Assembly: GCA_016705235.1 (NCBI GenBank)
Contig: JADIYP010000001.1
Location: 1,364,001-1,428,000, forward strand
Length of the DNA: 64,000 nucleotides
Origin: Candidatus Leptovillus affinis
GTDB lineage: Bacteria > Chloroflexota > Anaerolineae > Promineifilales > Promineifilaceae
Reading direction: 5' to 3'
Positions within the stretch are counted from its first letter, which is position 1, and each line of letters starts with the position of its first letter. Shown here in pieces: positions 44,944 to 54,523 of this stretch. The notes below the pieces were generated by a model. It was not told the origin of the DNA. It searched no databases and worked only from the letters and a program-made list of their open reading frames with translations. The translations under genes were made by a program, and so were the position numbers.

Positions 44944-46122
44944 CTACTCTCGAATTTGGTAAACGCCACCGCTTATGTCAACCACGTAAAGTTCACCGGC
45001 CGCATCTTCGCCAAAGCTGGCGATGCGGCTGGGGCTGCGGTAAAGGACTTGAGCGGAGAAACGGCCGTCTTCCCCCATCTTCATGCCCCAAATCTCGCCG
45101 CTGCAATAATCGCCAAAGAAATAGACGCCGCCGAGCGTGGGGAATTGGCTGCCCCGGTAGACATAGCCGCCGGTGATGGAGCAGCGGCCTTGTTCGTGCC
45201 GGTAGTCGATGACCGGCAAAACCAGGCCGGTTTGATCGCAGGTATTGCGGTCATAGCAGTGCGTGCCTTCCATGATGTTCCAGCCGAAATTACTCCCTCC
45301 CGGGCTGCCCGCAGGCAGGAAGTTGACTTCTTCCCACTGGTTTTGGCCCACATCGGCGATGAGCAAATCGCCTGTGGTCCGATCAAAACTGAAACGCCAG
45401 GGATTGCGCAAACCGGTAGCCCAAATCTCTGGTAGTTTGGCGGCGTCGGCGATATAGGGATTGTCGGCGGGAATGCCGTATTGGGCGGCATCGGTTGATT
45501 GATCGACATCCAGACGCAGGAGCGCGCCGAGCAGGGTGGCCGGATTTTGGCCGTTGCCCTGCGGATCGCCGCCGCTGCCGCCGTCGCCCATGCCCACGTA
45601 GAGGTAGCCATCAGGCCCAAATTGTAATTGGCCGCCGTTGTGGTTGGCGTATGGCTGGTTGATGGTTAATAAAATGGATTCGCTGCCGGGGTCAGCCTGA
45701 TTGGGGCTGCTGCCGACCTGAAAGGCGGACACGGCCGTATTCCCCGCCAGGTTGGTATAGTAGACAAAAAAACGGCCGTTTCGGGCATAATCGGGGTGAA
45801 AAGCCACGCTGAGTAAACCGCGTTCCGACGAGTCCGCATTGACCCGATCACGGATGTCCAGAAACGGTTCGTCTAATAAACGGCCGTCCTGCACAAGGCG
45901 AATTGCGCCCTCTTTTTCGGCGATGAACAGACGGCCGTCACCGGCGTTGGTCAGGTAAAGGGGCTGGTCCAGCCCTTCGACCACCACGGGAAAGAGGGAA
46001 ATAGATGTCACGGCCGTGCCGTTTTCGGCCGTTGGCAGCACGGCCGTCGATGGCGAACTGCCTGAGTTGCAAGCCGTCAGCCCAAACAAAACGAGGCAAG
46101 ATAGAAAAAGTAATTGTTTCAT
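44944..46122 (-). CDS. PQQ-type sugar dehydrogenase lipoprotein
   Basis: 392 aa. The lipobox LTAC follows LFLSCLVLFG. The beta-propeller of the soluble glucose/sorbosone dehydrogenase family is clear: LDQPLYLTNAGDGRLFIAEK, SVAFHPDYARNGRFFVYYTN, VGMGDGGSGGDPQGNGQNP and TGLRNPWRFSFDR. These enzymes oxidise sugars outside the membrane with pyrroloquinoline quinone. Several ACGGCCGT copies lie in the N-terminal third. It is a single gene convergent with the Rieske gene. Confidence 0.9.
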   Translation of the reverse strand: MKQLLFLSCLVLFGLTACNSGSSPSTAVLPTAENGTAVTSISLFPVVVEGLDQPLYLTNAGDGRLFIAEKEGAIRLVQDGRLLDEPFLDIRDRVNADSSERGLLSVAFHPDYARNGRFFVYYTNLAGNTAVSAFQVGSSPNQADPGSESILLTINQPYANHNGGQLQFGPDGYLYVGMGDGGSGGDPQGNGQNPATLLGALLRLDVDQSTDAAQYGIPADNPYIADAAKLPEIWATGLRNPWRFSFDRTTGDLLIADVGQNQWEEVNFLPAGSPGGSNFGWNIMEGTHCYDRNTCDQTGLVLPVIDYRHEQGRCSITGGYVYRGSQFPTLGGVYFFGDYCSGEIWGMKMGEDGRFSAQVLYRSPSRIASFGEDAAGELYVVDISGGVYQIRE

Positions 46123-46266
46123 CGCTGGCTCCTTATGTACAATGAAGCTAATTTTAGTGTAGGGTTGTGTTTGGCCGAAGACCTTTAAGCGAATTCACAG
46201 GTAGTCTCTTTTGCCAGATGCCTGCGCCAATTTTATTCCTGGCGATTATTGAGTATAGTAAGCGCA

Positions 46267-47421
46267 ATGAATGAGCGTAAACTGCGTATTGCTGGCGCCC
46301 TGGTTGGGGATATACAGCGAGATCCGAATGCGAAAATCAAATATGGCCTCTTCTTTGCCGCGCTGGAAAAGCATGTCACGGTGGTTGACGTTTTCGACGC
46401 TAATTTGAAAGGCGCGCCGCGGCTGCTCAATGCCTTGCAGACGTTTCAGCCGGATCAGCAGCGGTGGCGCGAACGGTTTTACAAGAACGTACCGGCTTTT
46501 CGGCTGCGTTCCGAACGGGCGACGAAATATTTTCAGGCCCTGGATGGGCAGATTGATTTGATTTTGCAGGTGGGGGTTATGTTCGACGGCCGTTGGCATA
46601 ATCAGGCTCCACCCAGTGTGATTTATGTGGATTACACCGCGCGGCTGGCTGCGGAACGGCCGTCAGCCGGTCGTTCGCCCTTTACCCCTCAGCAGCGCCA
46701 GGAATGGCTGCGTCTGGAACGCAGCGCCTTTGCCAAAACCAGCCACATCTTCACCCGCAGCCATATGGTACGCCGCTCCATCATTCAAGATTATGGCATC
46801 GCGCCGGAAAAAGTGACGACAATTGGCGGCGGGGTGAATCTGGCCCAATTACCGGAAGTGGTGATACGGCCGTCTACCAACACCCCCACCGTCCTCTTCA
46901 TCGGCAAAGAGCTGTATCGTAAAGGGGGCGATATTTTGCTGGAGGCGTTTGCCAAAGTGCGCGAAACAGTGCCCGGAGCCAGGCTAAAAATGCTCACCCA
47001 CGGCGCAATCCCCGATCATATTGCCGCGAACGGCATCGAAATCATCCCGCCGACGTGGGACCGGCAGGTAATCACCGCGCTCTATCGTTCGGCCGATCTG
47101 TTTGTGCTGCCCTCGCGGTTGGAAACGTGGGGCGATGTGCTGCTGGAGGCCATGAGTTTTGGCCTGCCCTGCATCGGCGTGACGGGCCAGGCGATGGAAG
47201 AAATCATTGATCATGAATCATCTGGCTTGCTGGTGCAGTCTGAAAACGCGGCCGATTTGTCCGCAGGCATGGCGCGGTTATTGACCGATGGCGATTTGCG
47301 GCAGCAGATGGGGCGGCAAGCGCGCCTGAAAGCGGAAACGTACTTTACCTGGCCAGACGTTGCCCGGCGGTTAAGCGATTGTCTGGAGCAGGTCAGGCTG
47401 ACGGATGTCTTAGAGCCGTAA
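46267..47421 (+). CDS. Family 4-type glycosyltransferase
   Basis: About 384 aa. The C-terminal Rossmann domain contains VLFIGKELYRKGGDILLEAF, ALYRSADLFVLPSRLETWGD and VLLEAMSFGLPCIGV, the nucleotide-sugar site of GT-B retaining enzymes. EX7E is represented by E in LETWGDVLLEAM. The ATG at 46267 is preferred over an upstream TTG at 46249. A P-loop kinase gene follows, so the pair may act in envelope glycan synthesis. Acceptor unknown. Confidence 0.9.
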   Translation: MNERKLRIAGALVGDIQRDPNAKIKYGLFFAALEKHVTVVDVFDANLKGAPRLLNALQTFQPDQQRWRERFYKNVPAFRLRSERATKYFQALDGQIDLILQVGVMFDGRWHNQAPPSVIYVDYTARLAAERPSAGRSPFTPQQRQEWLRLERSAFAKTSHIFTRSHMVRRSIIQDYGIAPEKVTTIGGGVNLAQLPEVVIRPSTNTPTVLFIGKELYRKGGDILLEAFAKVRETVPGARLKMLTHGAIPDHIAANGIEIIPPTWDRQVITALYRSADLFVLPSRLETWGDVLLEAMSFGLPCIGVTGQAMEEIIDHESSGLLVQSENAADLSAGMARLLTDGDLRQQMGRQARLKAETYFTWPDVARRLSDCLEQVRLTDVLEP

Positions 47422-47443
47422 GTTGCAAGGTGGGGAAGACAAA

Positions 47444-48130
47444 ATGGCGGGTAGCAAATGGCAGCGGATGGTGAGACAACTCATTCATCGCCTGAAAAAT
47501 GGCTTTTCCCCTGCGTGCCCCTGGATTGCCCTCTTAGGTTTGGATGGCAGCGGCAAGTCGAGCGTTGTCCAGCAGCTTGATGGGACGGTGGGCGCGGCCG
47601 GGTACGCCGGTTTGTTTGTGCTGCATCGACGGCCGCGCCTGGTGTATCGCGCGGCTGCGGCCAGCCGTGCCGGTCAGATCGAACATTACACCAAGCCGCC
47701 GCACAGCCCTGCGCGTTCGGCCGTTAAGCTGGCGGCGATGTGGTTGGACTGGGTGGTGGGGTATGGGCTGCAAATTCACGGCCGTCGCGTGCGCGGCATC
47801 CTCGTGGTGGCCGATCGTCATTCGCTCTTAGATTTGCAGGCTGATCCGCTGCGATACCGGTATGGCGGCTCGCCGCGTTGGGTGCGATTGGCGGCGCGGC
47901 TGTCGCCAATGCCGGAGGCGATCCTGCTGTTGGATGCGCCAACGGCCGTTTTGCAAACCCGCAAACAGGAATTAACGGTAGAGCAAGCGGCCGAATTACG
48001 CCGCAACTATTTGACTGTAGTGGACCAATGGAATAGGGGTAGGAGCTATATCATCGATGCCAGCCAACCGCTTGATCAGGTGGTGGCCAACGTGCAGCAA
48101 GTGCTGACAGAAATCAGAAACTCCAGGTAG
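47444..48130 (+). CDS. Thymidylate-kinase-like P-loop protein
   Basis: About 228 aa. The Walker A GLDGSGKSSVVQQ lies in ALLGLDGSGKSS. VVADRHSLLDLQADP is the DRH variant of the DRY/H motif. LLLDAPTAVLQTRKQELTVE resembles the lid of thymidylate-kinase-like enzymes. Proteins of this branch are often found in polysaccharide clusters and may phosphorylate a sugar or nucleoside. It is 22 nt after the glycosyltransferase. Confidence 0.75.
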   Translation: MAGSKWQRMVRQLIHRLKNGFSPACPWIALLGLDGSGKSSVVQQLDGTVGAAGYAGLFVLHRRPRLVYRAAAASRAGQIEHYTKPPHSPARSAVKLAAMWLDWVVGYGLQIHGRRVRGILVVADRHSLLDLQADPLRYRYGGSPRWVRLAARLSPMPEAILLLDAPTAVLQTRKQELTVEQAAELRRNYLTVVDQWNRGRSYIIDASQPLDQVVANVQQVLTEIRNSR

Positions 48131-48154
48131 TCTGGTTTCTGGCGGAGGTGAGCA

Positions 48155-51100
48155 ATGTTTACCGGGAGCATGATTCGTAAGTTGGCTGTTCTTGTTTTGG
48201 CGCTTCTTGGCGGTTTTGCCGGGCGGCTTGAGCAACCGGTTCAGAGCGCAGAAACACAAAGCGCCGGCGAAATTTTCGTCATAACCAGCGCTGAAAGGAG
48301 GGTTGGGCAGGGGGAAATGCCGCGGGTGTGGCTGGAAGCGCCGGCCACGGCCGTTGCCGGGCAACCTCTAGCCGTGAAGCTCATGGTGGAAAATGTCGCC
48401 GGATTGGCCGGCTTTGAAGCGGCCGTGAAGTACGATTCAACCCAATTGGGGCTGCGCACGGCCGTGCCCCATCCGGCGCTGGCGGGTGAACGGCCGTTGC
48501 TCAATCTGGGCGTCGTGCCGCAGACGGATCGCCTGGTGGTTGGCGCTGTGAGCTGCCCAACAGCCGATTGCGCCGCAGCAGTTCAGTCGCCGCTGCGCCA
48601 AAGCCTGGCAGGCGGCTCTGGGCGTCTGGAACTGGCTGAGCTTGCGTTTGATGTGCGCAGCGGCGGACCAATAACCCTCGATCTGGCCGATATTTTGCTG
48701 GTGGATGTGAACGGCCGTGTCCTGCTGGCGAGCGATCATTACCAGGCTGAAGCCGCCAGCAACCCCATGCCTGAACTCCCTGCGCTCGATTTGTCTGGCA
48801 ACCATATCATCAACGATGCCGATGCGTATCTGGCGGTGGATGTCTGGCGCGATCTGGCGCGGAACGGCCGTTGCCTGCATCCCAACATCGCCCGGTACGA
48901 CGTGAACGCCAGCGGCTGCCTGACCACAGCTGATATTCAAACTATCCTGGCGGCCTGGGGACAAGCAACGGCCGTGCTGCCCGCCATTTCCGATGACCTT
49001 CAATCGCCGCAGGCCACGTTCACCGTCAACTCAGCCCAGGATCAGAGCGATATGAACCACGGCGACGGCCTCTGCCTGACATCCACCGGCACGTGTACGC
49101 TGCGGGCGGCCATCGAAGAAGCCAATGCCCGAACCGGCGCAGACACCATCGCCTTTAATATTCGCAACACCAACGGTTCTTGCCCTGATCTGGTCACCAT
49201 CACGCCCGGCAGCAGCCTGACCATCGACGCCTACGACAACGCCAGCCTGACCATTGACGGCTACACCCAGTGTAACGCCGCGCCCAACAGCGCCTGGATA
49301 ACCGGCAACGCGGTCATCAAAATTGAAATTCGCGGCAGCAATGCCGCCTTTGAATTCGGGCTGCATGTCTTGTCGCCGAACAATGTGATTCAGGGGTTGG
49401 CCATCTATAACTGGCACCGGCAAATTCAGGTTTTGGGAGATCGCGCTCACAATAACACCATTGCCGGTAACTTTTTGGGCACAAATGCCGCCAATACCTT
49501 TATCCAATCGGCTTCCGGACTGGAAGGTGAAGGGCTGCGCATTCAGTTAGGCGCGCATGGCAATCTGGTCGGCGGAGCAACGCCGGCCGCGCGTAACATC
49601 ATCTCCGGGAATGATCAGGATGGCCTGGACCTGGAAGCGGCCAATGCCAACATCATCCACAATAATTACATTGGTCTTAAGCAATCGGGGGCCGCCGCGC
49701 TGATGAACATTGCCGATGGCGTGGATGTGGCCGAAGGCGCTGCCAACAACTGGATTGGCGGGTTGAATCCGGGCGAGCGGAATGTGATCAGCGGGAACGG
49801 CCGTGACGGCATCGAAATCTCCCATGACGTCGGCACCCAGGGCAACCAGTTTGCCGGTAATTTTGTGGGATTAGCGCCCAACGGCCTGGCAGCCATCCCC
49901 AACCGCGATCGCGGCGTGACCTTCGAGGACGTGGTGAACCAAAACGATGTTTACCGCAATGTCATCGCCGGCAACGGCGGCGACGGCGTGCGGCTTTATA
50001 CCGTGTTCAACAATCGCCTGACCGACAACTTCATCGGCGTTGCGCCAACCAGCCTGGGATCTCTGGACGTTGTTCCACAGCCCGGGACTGAGGCTGGCTT
50101 GTTTGCCCTACCCAACGGTTCCATGCCAGAGCGGGGCAAGGGTCTGAGCGGTGTTTACATAACTGCGGGCAGCCAGAGCAACCAGGTGACGCATAATATC
50201 ATCGCCTACCATCCGGAGTATGGCATTTACCTGGATGCGGACAAGGGGTATTTGAGTTATGGCACTTGCCAGGCGTATTACAACACGTTCAGCCAGAACA
50301 GCCTGTTTGATAATGTCGCTCAGGGAATCCGCCTGAAATCGGGCCTTTGTGAGGATGGTCTGACGTATTTTCCCAACGAAGGCATTGCCCCGCCGCAGAT
50401 TGTGGCGGCCACAACGGCGCAAGTGACGGGCAGCACCTGCGCCGGGTGTCTGGTGGAACTGTTCCTGGCCGACAAGGATGTGGTGGACAGCCCAACCGAC
50501 AACTCTGGCGAAGGCAAAACTTTTCTGGCTCAGGCTGTGGCCGACGGCAGCGGTAATTTTGGCATGCCGATCAGCGGCCTGGCCGTCGGCGCGATTGTGA
50601 CGGCGCATACCACGGACAGCGCGGGCAATACATCTGAGTTTGCCCGCAATGTGGCCGTGGTGACTGCGGGAACGCCAACCAACACCGCCACACCAACCAG
50701 CACACCAACAGCGACGCCACACCAACACGACGCCACACCAACCAACACACCAACAGCGACCAACACCGCCACACCAACCAACACACCAACAGCGACGACC
50801 ACCGCCACGCCAACCAACACACCAACAGCGACGACCACCGCCACACCAACCAACACACCAACAGCGACGACCACCGCCACGCCAACCAACACACCAACAG
50901 CGACGAGCACAGCCACACCTACCGGCACCCCGTCACCCATGCCGACGCATACGGCAACTGCAACCTGGACGCCGATGGCGACCCAAACAGCCACGGCCAC
51001 CCCGACACACACAGCCACGGCCACCCCGACACCGACGGCGACCAGCACCGCGACGCCAACGAGTACGGCCACTGCGACGCCAACGGCTACCGTGACGCCA

Positions 51101-51187
51101 ACGGCTACCGTGACGCCAACGGCCACGGCCGTTCCCTTCGATCACTTCATCTTTTTGCCCATCGTGCCACGGCCGTTGCTCCCCTAA
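48155..51187 (+). CDS. Large surface protein: cohesin/dockerin-like, beta-helix, Thr/Pro stalk
   Basis: 1010 aa, with a strong SD (GGAGGTGA). Following the signal are a cohesin-like fold (ATAVAGQPLAVKLMVENVAG through DLADILLVDVNGRVL) and a dockerin-like pair (DLSGNHIINDADAYLAVDVW and DVNASGCLTTADIQTILAAW). A CSLREA-type motif (GLCLTSTGTCTLRAAIEEAN) is next, then a right-handed beta-helix with NNVIQGLAIYN and many NVIxGN repeats. About 150 Thr/Pro/Ala residues form the stalk (TNTPTAT units). The last residues DHFIFLPIVPRPLLP resemble the C-terminal tail common in Chloroflexota surface proteins. It binds or cleaves a polymer; no catalytic residues recognised. Confidence 0.78.
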   Translation: MFTGSMIRKLAVLVLALLGGFAGRLEQPVQSAETQSAGEIFVITSAERRVGQGEMPRVWLEAPATAVAGQPLAVKLMVENVAGLAGFEAAVKYDSTQLGLRTAVPHPALAGERPLLNLGVVPQTDRLVVGAVSCPTADCAAAVQSPLRQSLAGGSGRLELAELAFDVRSGGPITLDLADILLVDVNGRVLLASDHYQAEAASNPMPELPALDLSGNHIINDADAYLAVDVWRDLARNGRCLHPNIARYDVNASGCLTTADIQTILAAWGQATAVLPAISDDLQSPQATFTVNSAQDQSDMNHGDGLCLTSTGTCTLRAAIEEANARTGADTIAFNIRNTNGSCPDLVTITPGSSLTIDAYDNASLTIDGYTQCNAAPNSAWITGNAVIKIEIRGSNAAFEFGLHVLSPNNVIQGLAIYNWHRQIQVLGDRAHNNTIAGNFLGTNAANTFIQSASGLEGEGLRIQLGAHGNLVGGATPAARNIISGNDQDGLDLEAANANIIHNNYIGLKQSGAAALMNIADGVDVAEGAANNWIGGLNPGERNVISGNGRDGIEISHDVGTQGNQFAGNFVGLAPNGLAAIPNRDRGVTFEDVVNQNDVYRNVIAGNGGDGVRLYTVFNNRLTDNFIGVAPTSLGSLDVVPQPGTEAGLFALPNGSMPERGKGLSGVYITAGSQSNQVTHNIIAYHPEYGIYLDADKGYLSYGTCQAYYNTFSQNSLFDNVAQGIRLKSGLCEDGLTYFPNEGIAPPQIVAATTAQVTGSTCAGCLVELFLADKDVVDSPTDNSGEGKTFLAQAVADGSGNFGMPISGLAVGAIVTAHTTDSAGNTSEFARNVAVVTAGTPTNTATPTSTPTATPHQHDATPTNTPTATNTATPTNTPTATTTATPTNTPTATTTATPTNTPTATTTATPTNTPTATSTATPTGTPSPMPTHTATATWTPMATQTATATPTHTATATPTPTATSTATPTSTATATPTATVTPTATVTPTATAVPFDHFIFLPIVPRPLLP

Positions 51188-51194
51188 AACAAAC

Positions 51195-51233
51195 ATGCGG
51201 CTGATAAACGAACGCCACGTTTATCAGCCGCAT
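51195..51233. terminator. Bidirectional stem-loop between surface protein and rfbB
   Basis: ATGCGGCTGATAAACG and CGTTTATCAGCCGCAT form a perfect 16-bp stem with a 7-nt loop. It lies between two convergent genes. There is no T-run, so if it terminates it does so by strong pairing alone. Confidence 0.75.
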
Positions 51234-51270
51234 CTACAGACAGCTCCATTTTTTGCCAACAGGCGGTGTG

Positions 51271-52299
51271 TTACGATTCAGTCGCCCGCAGGCGCTCGCC
51301 GTATTGCGCTTCGTAGTATTGGCGGAACTCGCCGCTCTTGATTTTGCGCCACCACCACTCGTTGTCGCGGTACCAAACGGCCGTTTGGCGAATCGCTTCC
51401 TCGGCTGTGTGGCGGGGTTCCCAACCCAACGCCCGAATTTTATCAATGTTCAGGCTGTAGCGGCGGTCGTGGCCCGGCCGGTCGGCCACATGGCGGATCA
51501 GATCATGCGAGCGGCCCAGCGTTTGCAGTAAAATCTCGACCATGGTCACATTTTCCATCTCGACGCCGGTGCCGATGTTGTACGCCTCGCCCAGTTTGCC
51601 TGTATGCAGCACCAGGTCGATGGCTTCGCAGTGGTCGCCGACGTATTGATATTCGCGCATCTGACGGCCGTCGCCATACAGTGGCAGCGGCAGCCCATCC
51701 AGCGCATTGGTGGCAAACAGCGGCACTACCTTTTCCGGATATTGGAATGGCCCGATGTTGTTGGAACCGCGGGTAATGGTCACCGGCAGGCCGTAGGTGA
51801 TGAAATAGGCGTTCACCAACAGGTCGCCGCTGGCCTTGCTGGCGGCGTACGGGCTGCGCGGGTCCAGTTTGTCCGTCTCCACGCTGGAGTAGCCGGCGGG
51901 GATGTGGCCGTAAACCTCGTCAGTGGAGATTTGATGGTAACGTTCCAGGCCGAACTGCCGCGCCGCTTCCAGCAGCACATACGTCCCGTACACGCCTGTC
52001 TGAATGAAGGCGTCGGGCTGCATGATGGAGCGGTCTACGTGGGTTTCGGCGGCAAAATTGACGATGGTGTCGATGTTGTAGCGGGTGATGGTTTCCGCGA
52101 CGGTCAGCGGATCGCAAATATCACCCTTTACAAAGTGGTAACGCGGATTGTCGGACACAGACAGCAAGTTATCCAAGTTTCCGGCATAGGTCAGCTTATC
52201 GTAAACAATGATGTTGTACTCAGGATATTTATCCAGCATGTGGATGACAAAATTGGAACCGATGAAACCCGCCCCGCCGGTTATTAGAATATTTTTCAC
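51271..52299 (-). CDS. rfbB: dTDP-glucose 4,6-dehydratase
   Basis: 342 aa, an NAD-dependent SDR that turns dTDP-glucose into the 4-keto-6-deoxy sugar. The GGAGFIGSNF nucleotide loop starts at about residue 9. STDEVYG and the YAASKASGD active-site motif (Tyr-x3-Lys) are present. PFQYPEKVVPLFATNAL and RHVADRPGHDRRYSLN are typical RfbB segments. The gene is isolated from other rfb genes here. The nearby glycosyltransferase genes may use its product. Confidence 0.95.
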   Translation of the reverse strand: MKNILITGGAGFIGSNFVIHMLDKYPEYNIIVYDKLTYAGNLDNLLSVSDNPRYHFVKGDICDPLTVAETITRYNIDTIVNFAAETHVDRSIMQPDAFIQTGVYGTYVLLEAARQFGLERYHQISTDEVYGHIPAGYSSVETDKLDPRSPYAASKASGDLLVNAYFITYGLPVTITRGSNNIGPFQYPEKVVPLFATNALDGLPLPLYGDGRQMREYQYVGDHCEAIDLVLHTGKLGEAYNIGTGVEMENVTMVEILLQTLGRSHDLIRHVADRPGHDRRYSLNIDKIRALGWEPRHTAEEAIRQTAVWYRDNEWWWRKIKSGEFRQYYEAQYGERLRATES

Positions 52300-52367
52300 C
52301 AGAAGACCCCTTTGCTAATTGATTTTGCTCTTATTTTGTGACTACTAAGGCTCTCTGGAGGGTTTGC

Positions 52368-52420
52368 TGGTTGGTTTGTTGGTTGGTTTCTAGCCAACAA
52401 ACCAACTATCAAACCAACCA
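52368..52420. repeat. GGTT/CCAA hairpin repeat
   Basis: TTGGTTTGTTGG and CCAACAAACCAA form a perfect 12-bp stem, extended by more GGTT/AACC. It lies in the 52300-52612 spacer upstream of rfbB and the metal transporter, which otherwise shows only the operator below. Confidence 0.65.
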
Positions 52421-52567
52421 ATGGCTTGGTAGTTACCTTATTTTAGGCCGATCTGCTTGCATTTCAACCTACGGGGCGGCAATGACCTGTGTACGGGAAA
52501 CGGCCGTTTCCTCACCCACCGCCACCCGCCCCAAAATTTGACATCCATTTGGCTTGAGTTATGATTG

Positions 52568-52590
52568 TTATTGATACTAAATATCATTAA
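52568..52590. promoter_or_regulatory. Candidate metalloregulator operator
   Basis: TTATTGATA, five bases, TATCATTAA forms a nearly perfect inverted repeat (8 of 9). It lies 22 nt upstream of the metal-binding protein start and contains TTGATA. It looks like a Fur/Zur/DtxR-family target. Regulation by zinc or manganese is inferred from the genes downstream. Confidence 0.5.
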
Positions 52591-52612
52591 ACATTAGGAG
52601 ATAATCGTTCAG

Positions 52613-53629
52613 ATGAATCAAGTGTTCCAAACAATGCGGAAAACGGCCGTGCCTACGGCCATTGTTTTGCTTTTGCTCATGCTGGCTGGCTGTGGGCAGA
52701 ATGCACCGGCGGCCACGCCAACTCCTGCGCCGGCCGCCCTGCCCGTGTTGCCACTGCCAGAATTGAGCGCGGTGACTGTAGACGGCCGTGCCCTGCGCGT
52801 TGTGGCCACCACCAGCATTATTGGCGATGTTGTAGCTCAGGTTGGCGGCCAGGCCATTGACCTGACCACCTTGATGGGGCCGGGGCAAGACCCGCACAGC
52901 TACGAACCATCGGCCAACGACCTGACCGGCGTCGCCCAGGCGGACGTTATTTTTGTGAATGGTTGGGACCTGGAAGAGGCGCTGCTCAGAAGCCTGACCA
53001 CCATCGGCGGCCAAACGCCGCTCGTGCCAGTATCGGCCAACATCCAGCCGCGCCCTTTTAGCGGCGAGGGCAGCAGCGATGAACACGGCGGCGCCGATCC
53101 ACACGTCTGGTTTGCCGTGCCCAACGTGGCGCAGTGGACCCGAAACATCGAGCAAATCTTAAGTGAATTGGACCCCGCCCACCAGGATACCTATGCCGCC
53201 AATGCCGCCGCTTATCTGGCGCAGCTCGAAGCGCTGCAAACCGAAGCCGCCGCCCAATTGGCCGTCATCCCTGCCGACAAGCGGGTGTTGGTGACCAACC
53301 ATGATTCACTGGGCTACTTCGCGGCAGAATATGATTTTGAAACGCTGGGCACGGTTATCCCGGCCATGAGCACCCTGGCCGAACCATCGGCCAACGATCT
53401 GGCAACTCTAATCGCGGTGATGGGTGAGCATAACGTGTGTACGCTGTTCACGGAAACAACCGTCAGCGACAAACTGGCGCAAACGGTGGCTGCGGAACTG
53501 AGCAACTGCGACACGGTAAACGTGGTTCCGCTGTACACGGGCGCAGTTGGTCCGGCGGGCAGCGGCGCAGATAGTTACCTGGGCATGTTTCGAGCTAACA
53601 TCCAGGCAATCGTCGCCGGTCTGCAATAA
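52613..53629 (+). CDS. Zinc/manganese ABC transporter substrate-binding lipoprotein
   Basis: 338 aa. The lipobox LAGC ends a signal (TAIVLLLLMLAGC). The cluster A-I fold contains VATTSIIGDVVAQVGG. Metal ligands are the histidines in QDPHSYEPSANDL, ADPHVWFAVPN and TNHDSLGYFAAEY, plus the acidic residue after FTETTVSDKLAQTVA. It captures Zn2+ or Mn2+ for the permease. The SD AGGAG lies 12 nt before the ATG. Confidence 0.92.
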   Translation: MNQVFQTMRKTAVPTAIVLLLLMLAGCGQNAPAATPTPAPAALPVLPLPELSAVTVDGRALRVVATTSIIGDVVAQVGGQAIDLTTLMGPGQDPHSYEPSANDLTGVAQADVIFVNGWDLEEALLRSLTTIGGQTPLVPVSANIQPRPFSGEGSSDEHGGADPHVWFAVPNVAQWTRNIEQILSELDPAHQDTYAANAAAYLAQLEALQTEAAAQLAVIPADKRVLVTNHDSLGYFAAEYDFETLGTVIPAMSTLAEPSANDLATLIAVMGEHNVCTLFTETTVSDKLAQTVAAELSNCDTVNVVPLYTGAVGPAGSGADSYLGMFRANIQAIVAGLQ

Positions 53630-53647
53630 GCATGGTATAAAACCGAG

Positions 53648-54496
53648 ATGGCAGAAATTGTAAGACAAATAGCGCACCGGGGGGTGGCTCACGAACACGG
53701 CCGTCCCACCTTAGAGATGCAAGGCGTGACCGTGGCGTATGCCGCCGGCATCAACGGCGTAACAACCACGCGCGGCACAGATTATGCCCTGAAGGATGTC
53801 TCCTTCCAGGTAGGCGCAGGGGAGCGCATCGCCGTGGTAGGGCCGAATGGCGCCGGAAAAAGCACCTTGTTTAAGCTGATTGTGGGCACGCTCAAACCAA
53901 GTCAGGGCGATGTGACCATTTTCGGCCACGGACCATCCGGGCATATTTGCATCGCCTACGTGCCGCAGCGCAGCCAGATCGATTGGGGGTTTCCGGTGAC
54001 GGTGGAAGACGTGGTGATGATGGGGCGGGTGGGGCAAATCGGCTTCTTCCGCTGGCCGCGCCGCCGCGATTGGGCAGTGGTGCACCACAGTCTGGAACGG
54101 GTGGGGGCGGCGCACCTGGCGCGTAAACAAATCGGCGAGCTGTCTGGCGGGCAGCAGCAGCGTGTATTTGTGGCGCGCGCCCTGGCGCAGGAAGCCGAAC
54201 TTCTGCTGCTAGACGAACCATTAACCGGGCTGGATTTGCCCAGCCAGGAAGCGATTTTTGAGATTTTAGATGGCTTGCGGCCGGATGGCGTGACGGTTTT
54301 GGTGGCGACGCACGATTTAAATCTGGCGGCTGAACGGTTTGACCGGGTGATGTTGTTGAACCGTAAAATTGTGGCGCTGGGCGCGGCAACGGCCGTTCTC
54401 ACCACCGACAACCTCCTGGCAGCCTATGGCGGCCACATGACCGTCCTGAACGATGGCGATATGCTCCTGGCCGACACCTGCTGCGATCATGATTGA
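53648..54496 (+). CDS. Zinc/manganese ABC transporter ATP-binding protein
   Basis: 282 aa. Walker A is GPNGAGKST, the ABC signature LSGGQQQRV, Walker B LLLLDEPLTGLD, and the H-loop in VATHDLNLA. It energises import by the permease encoded next. An N-terminal His-containing extension (AHRGVAHEHG) precedes the domain. It is 18 nt after the binding protein and 27 nt before the permease. Confidence 0.93.
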   Translation: MAEIVRQIAHRGVAHEHGRPTLEMQGVTVAYAAGINGVTTTRGTDYALKDVSFQVGAGERIAVVGPNGAGKSTLFKLIVGTLKPSQGDVTIFGHGPSGHICIAYVPQRSQIDWGFPVTVEDVVMMGRVGQIGFFRWPRRRDWAVVHHSLERVGAAHLARKQIGELSGGQQQRVFVARALAQEAELLLLDEPLTGLDLPSQEAIFEILDGLRPDGVTVLVATHDLNLAAERFDRVMLLNRKIVALGAATAVLTTDNLLAAYGGHMTVLNDGDMLLADTCCDHD

Positions 54497-54523
54497 TAAC
54501 CAACCGACACACAAACCGATTAC

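Noticed and set aside
50530..51126. Leftward frame rich in VGVAVLVAVG over the surface protein
   Set aside because: It is the antisense translation of the Thr/Pro stalk, with no start context or homology.
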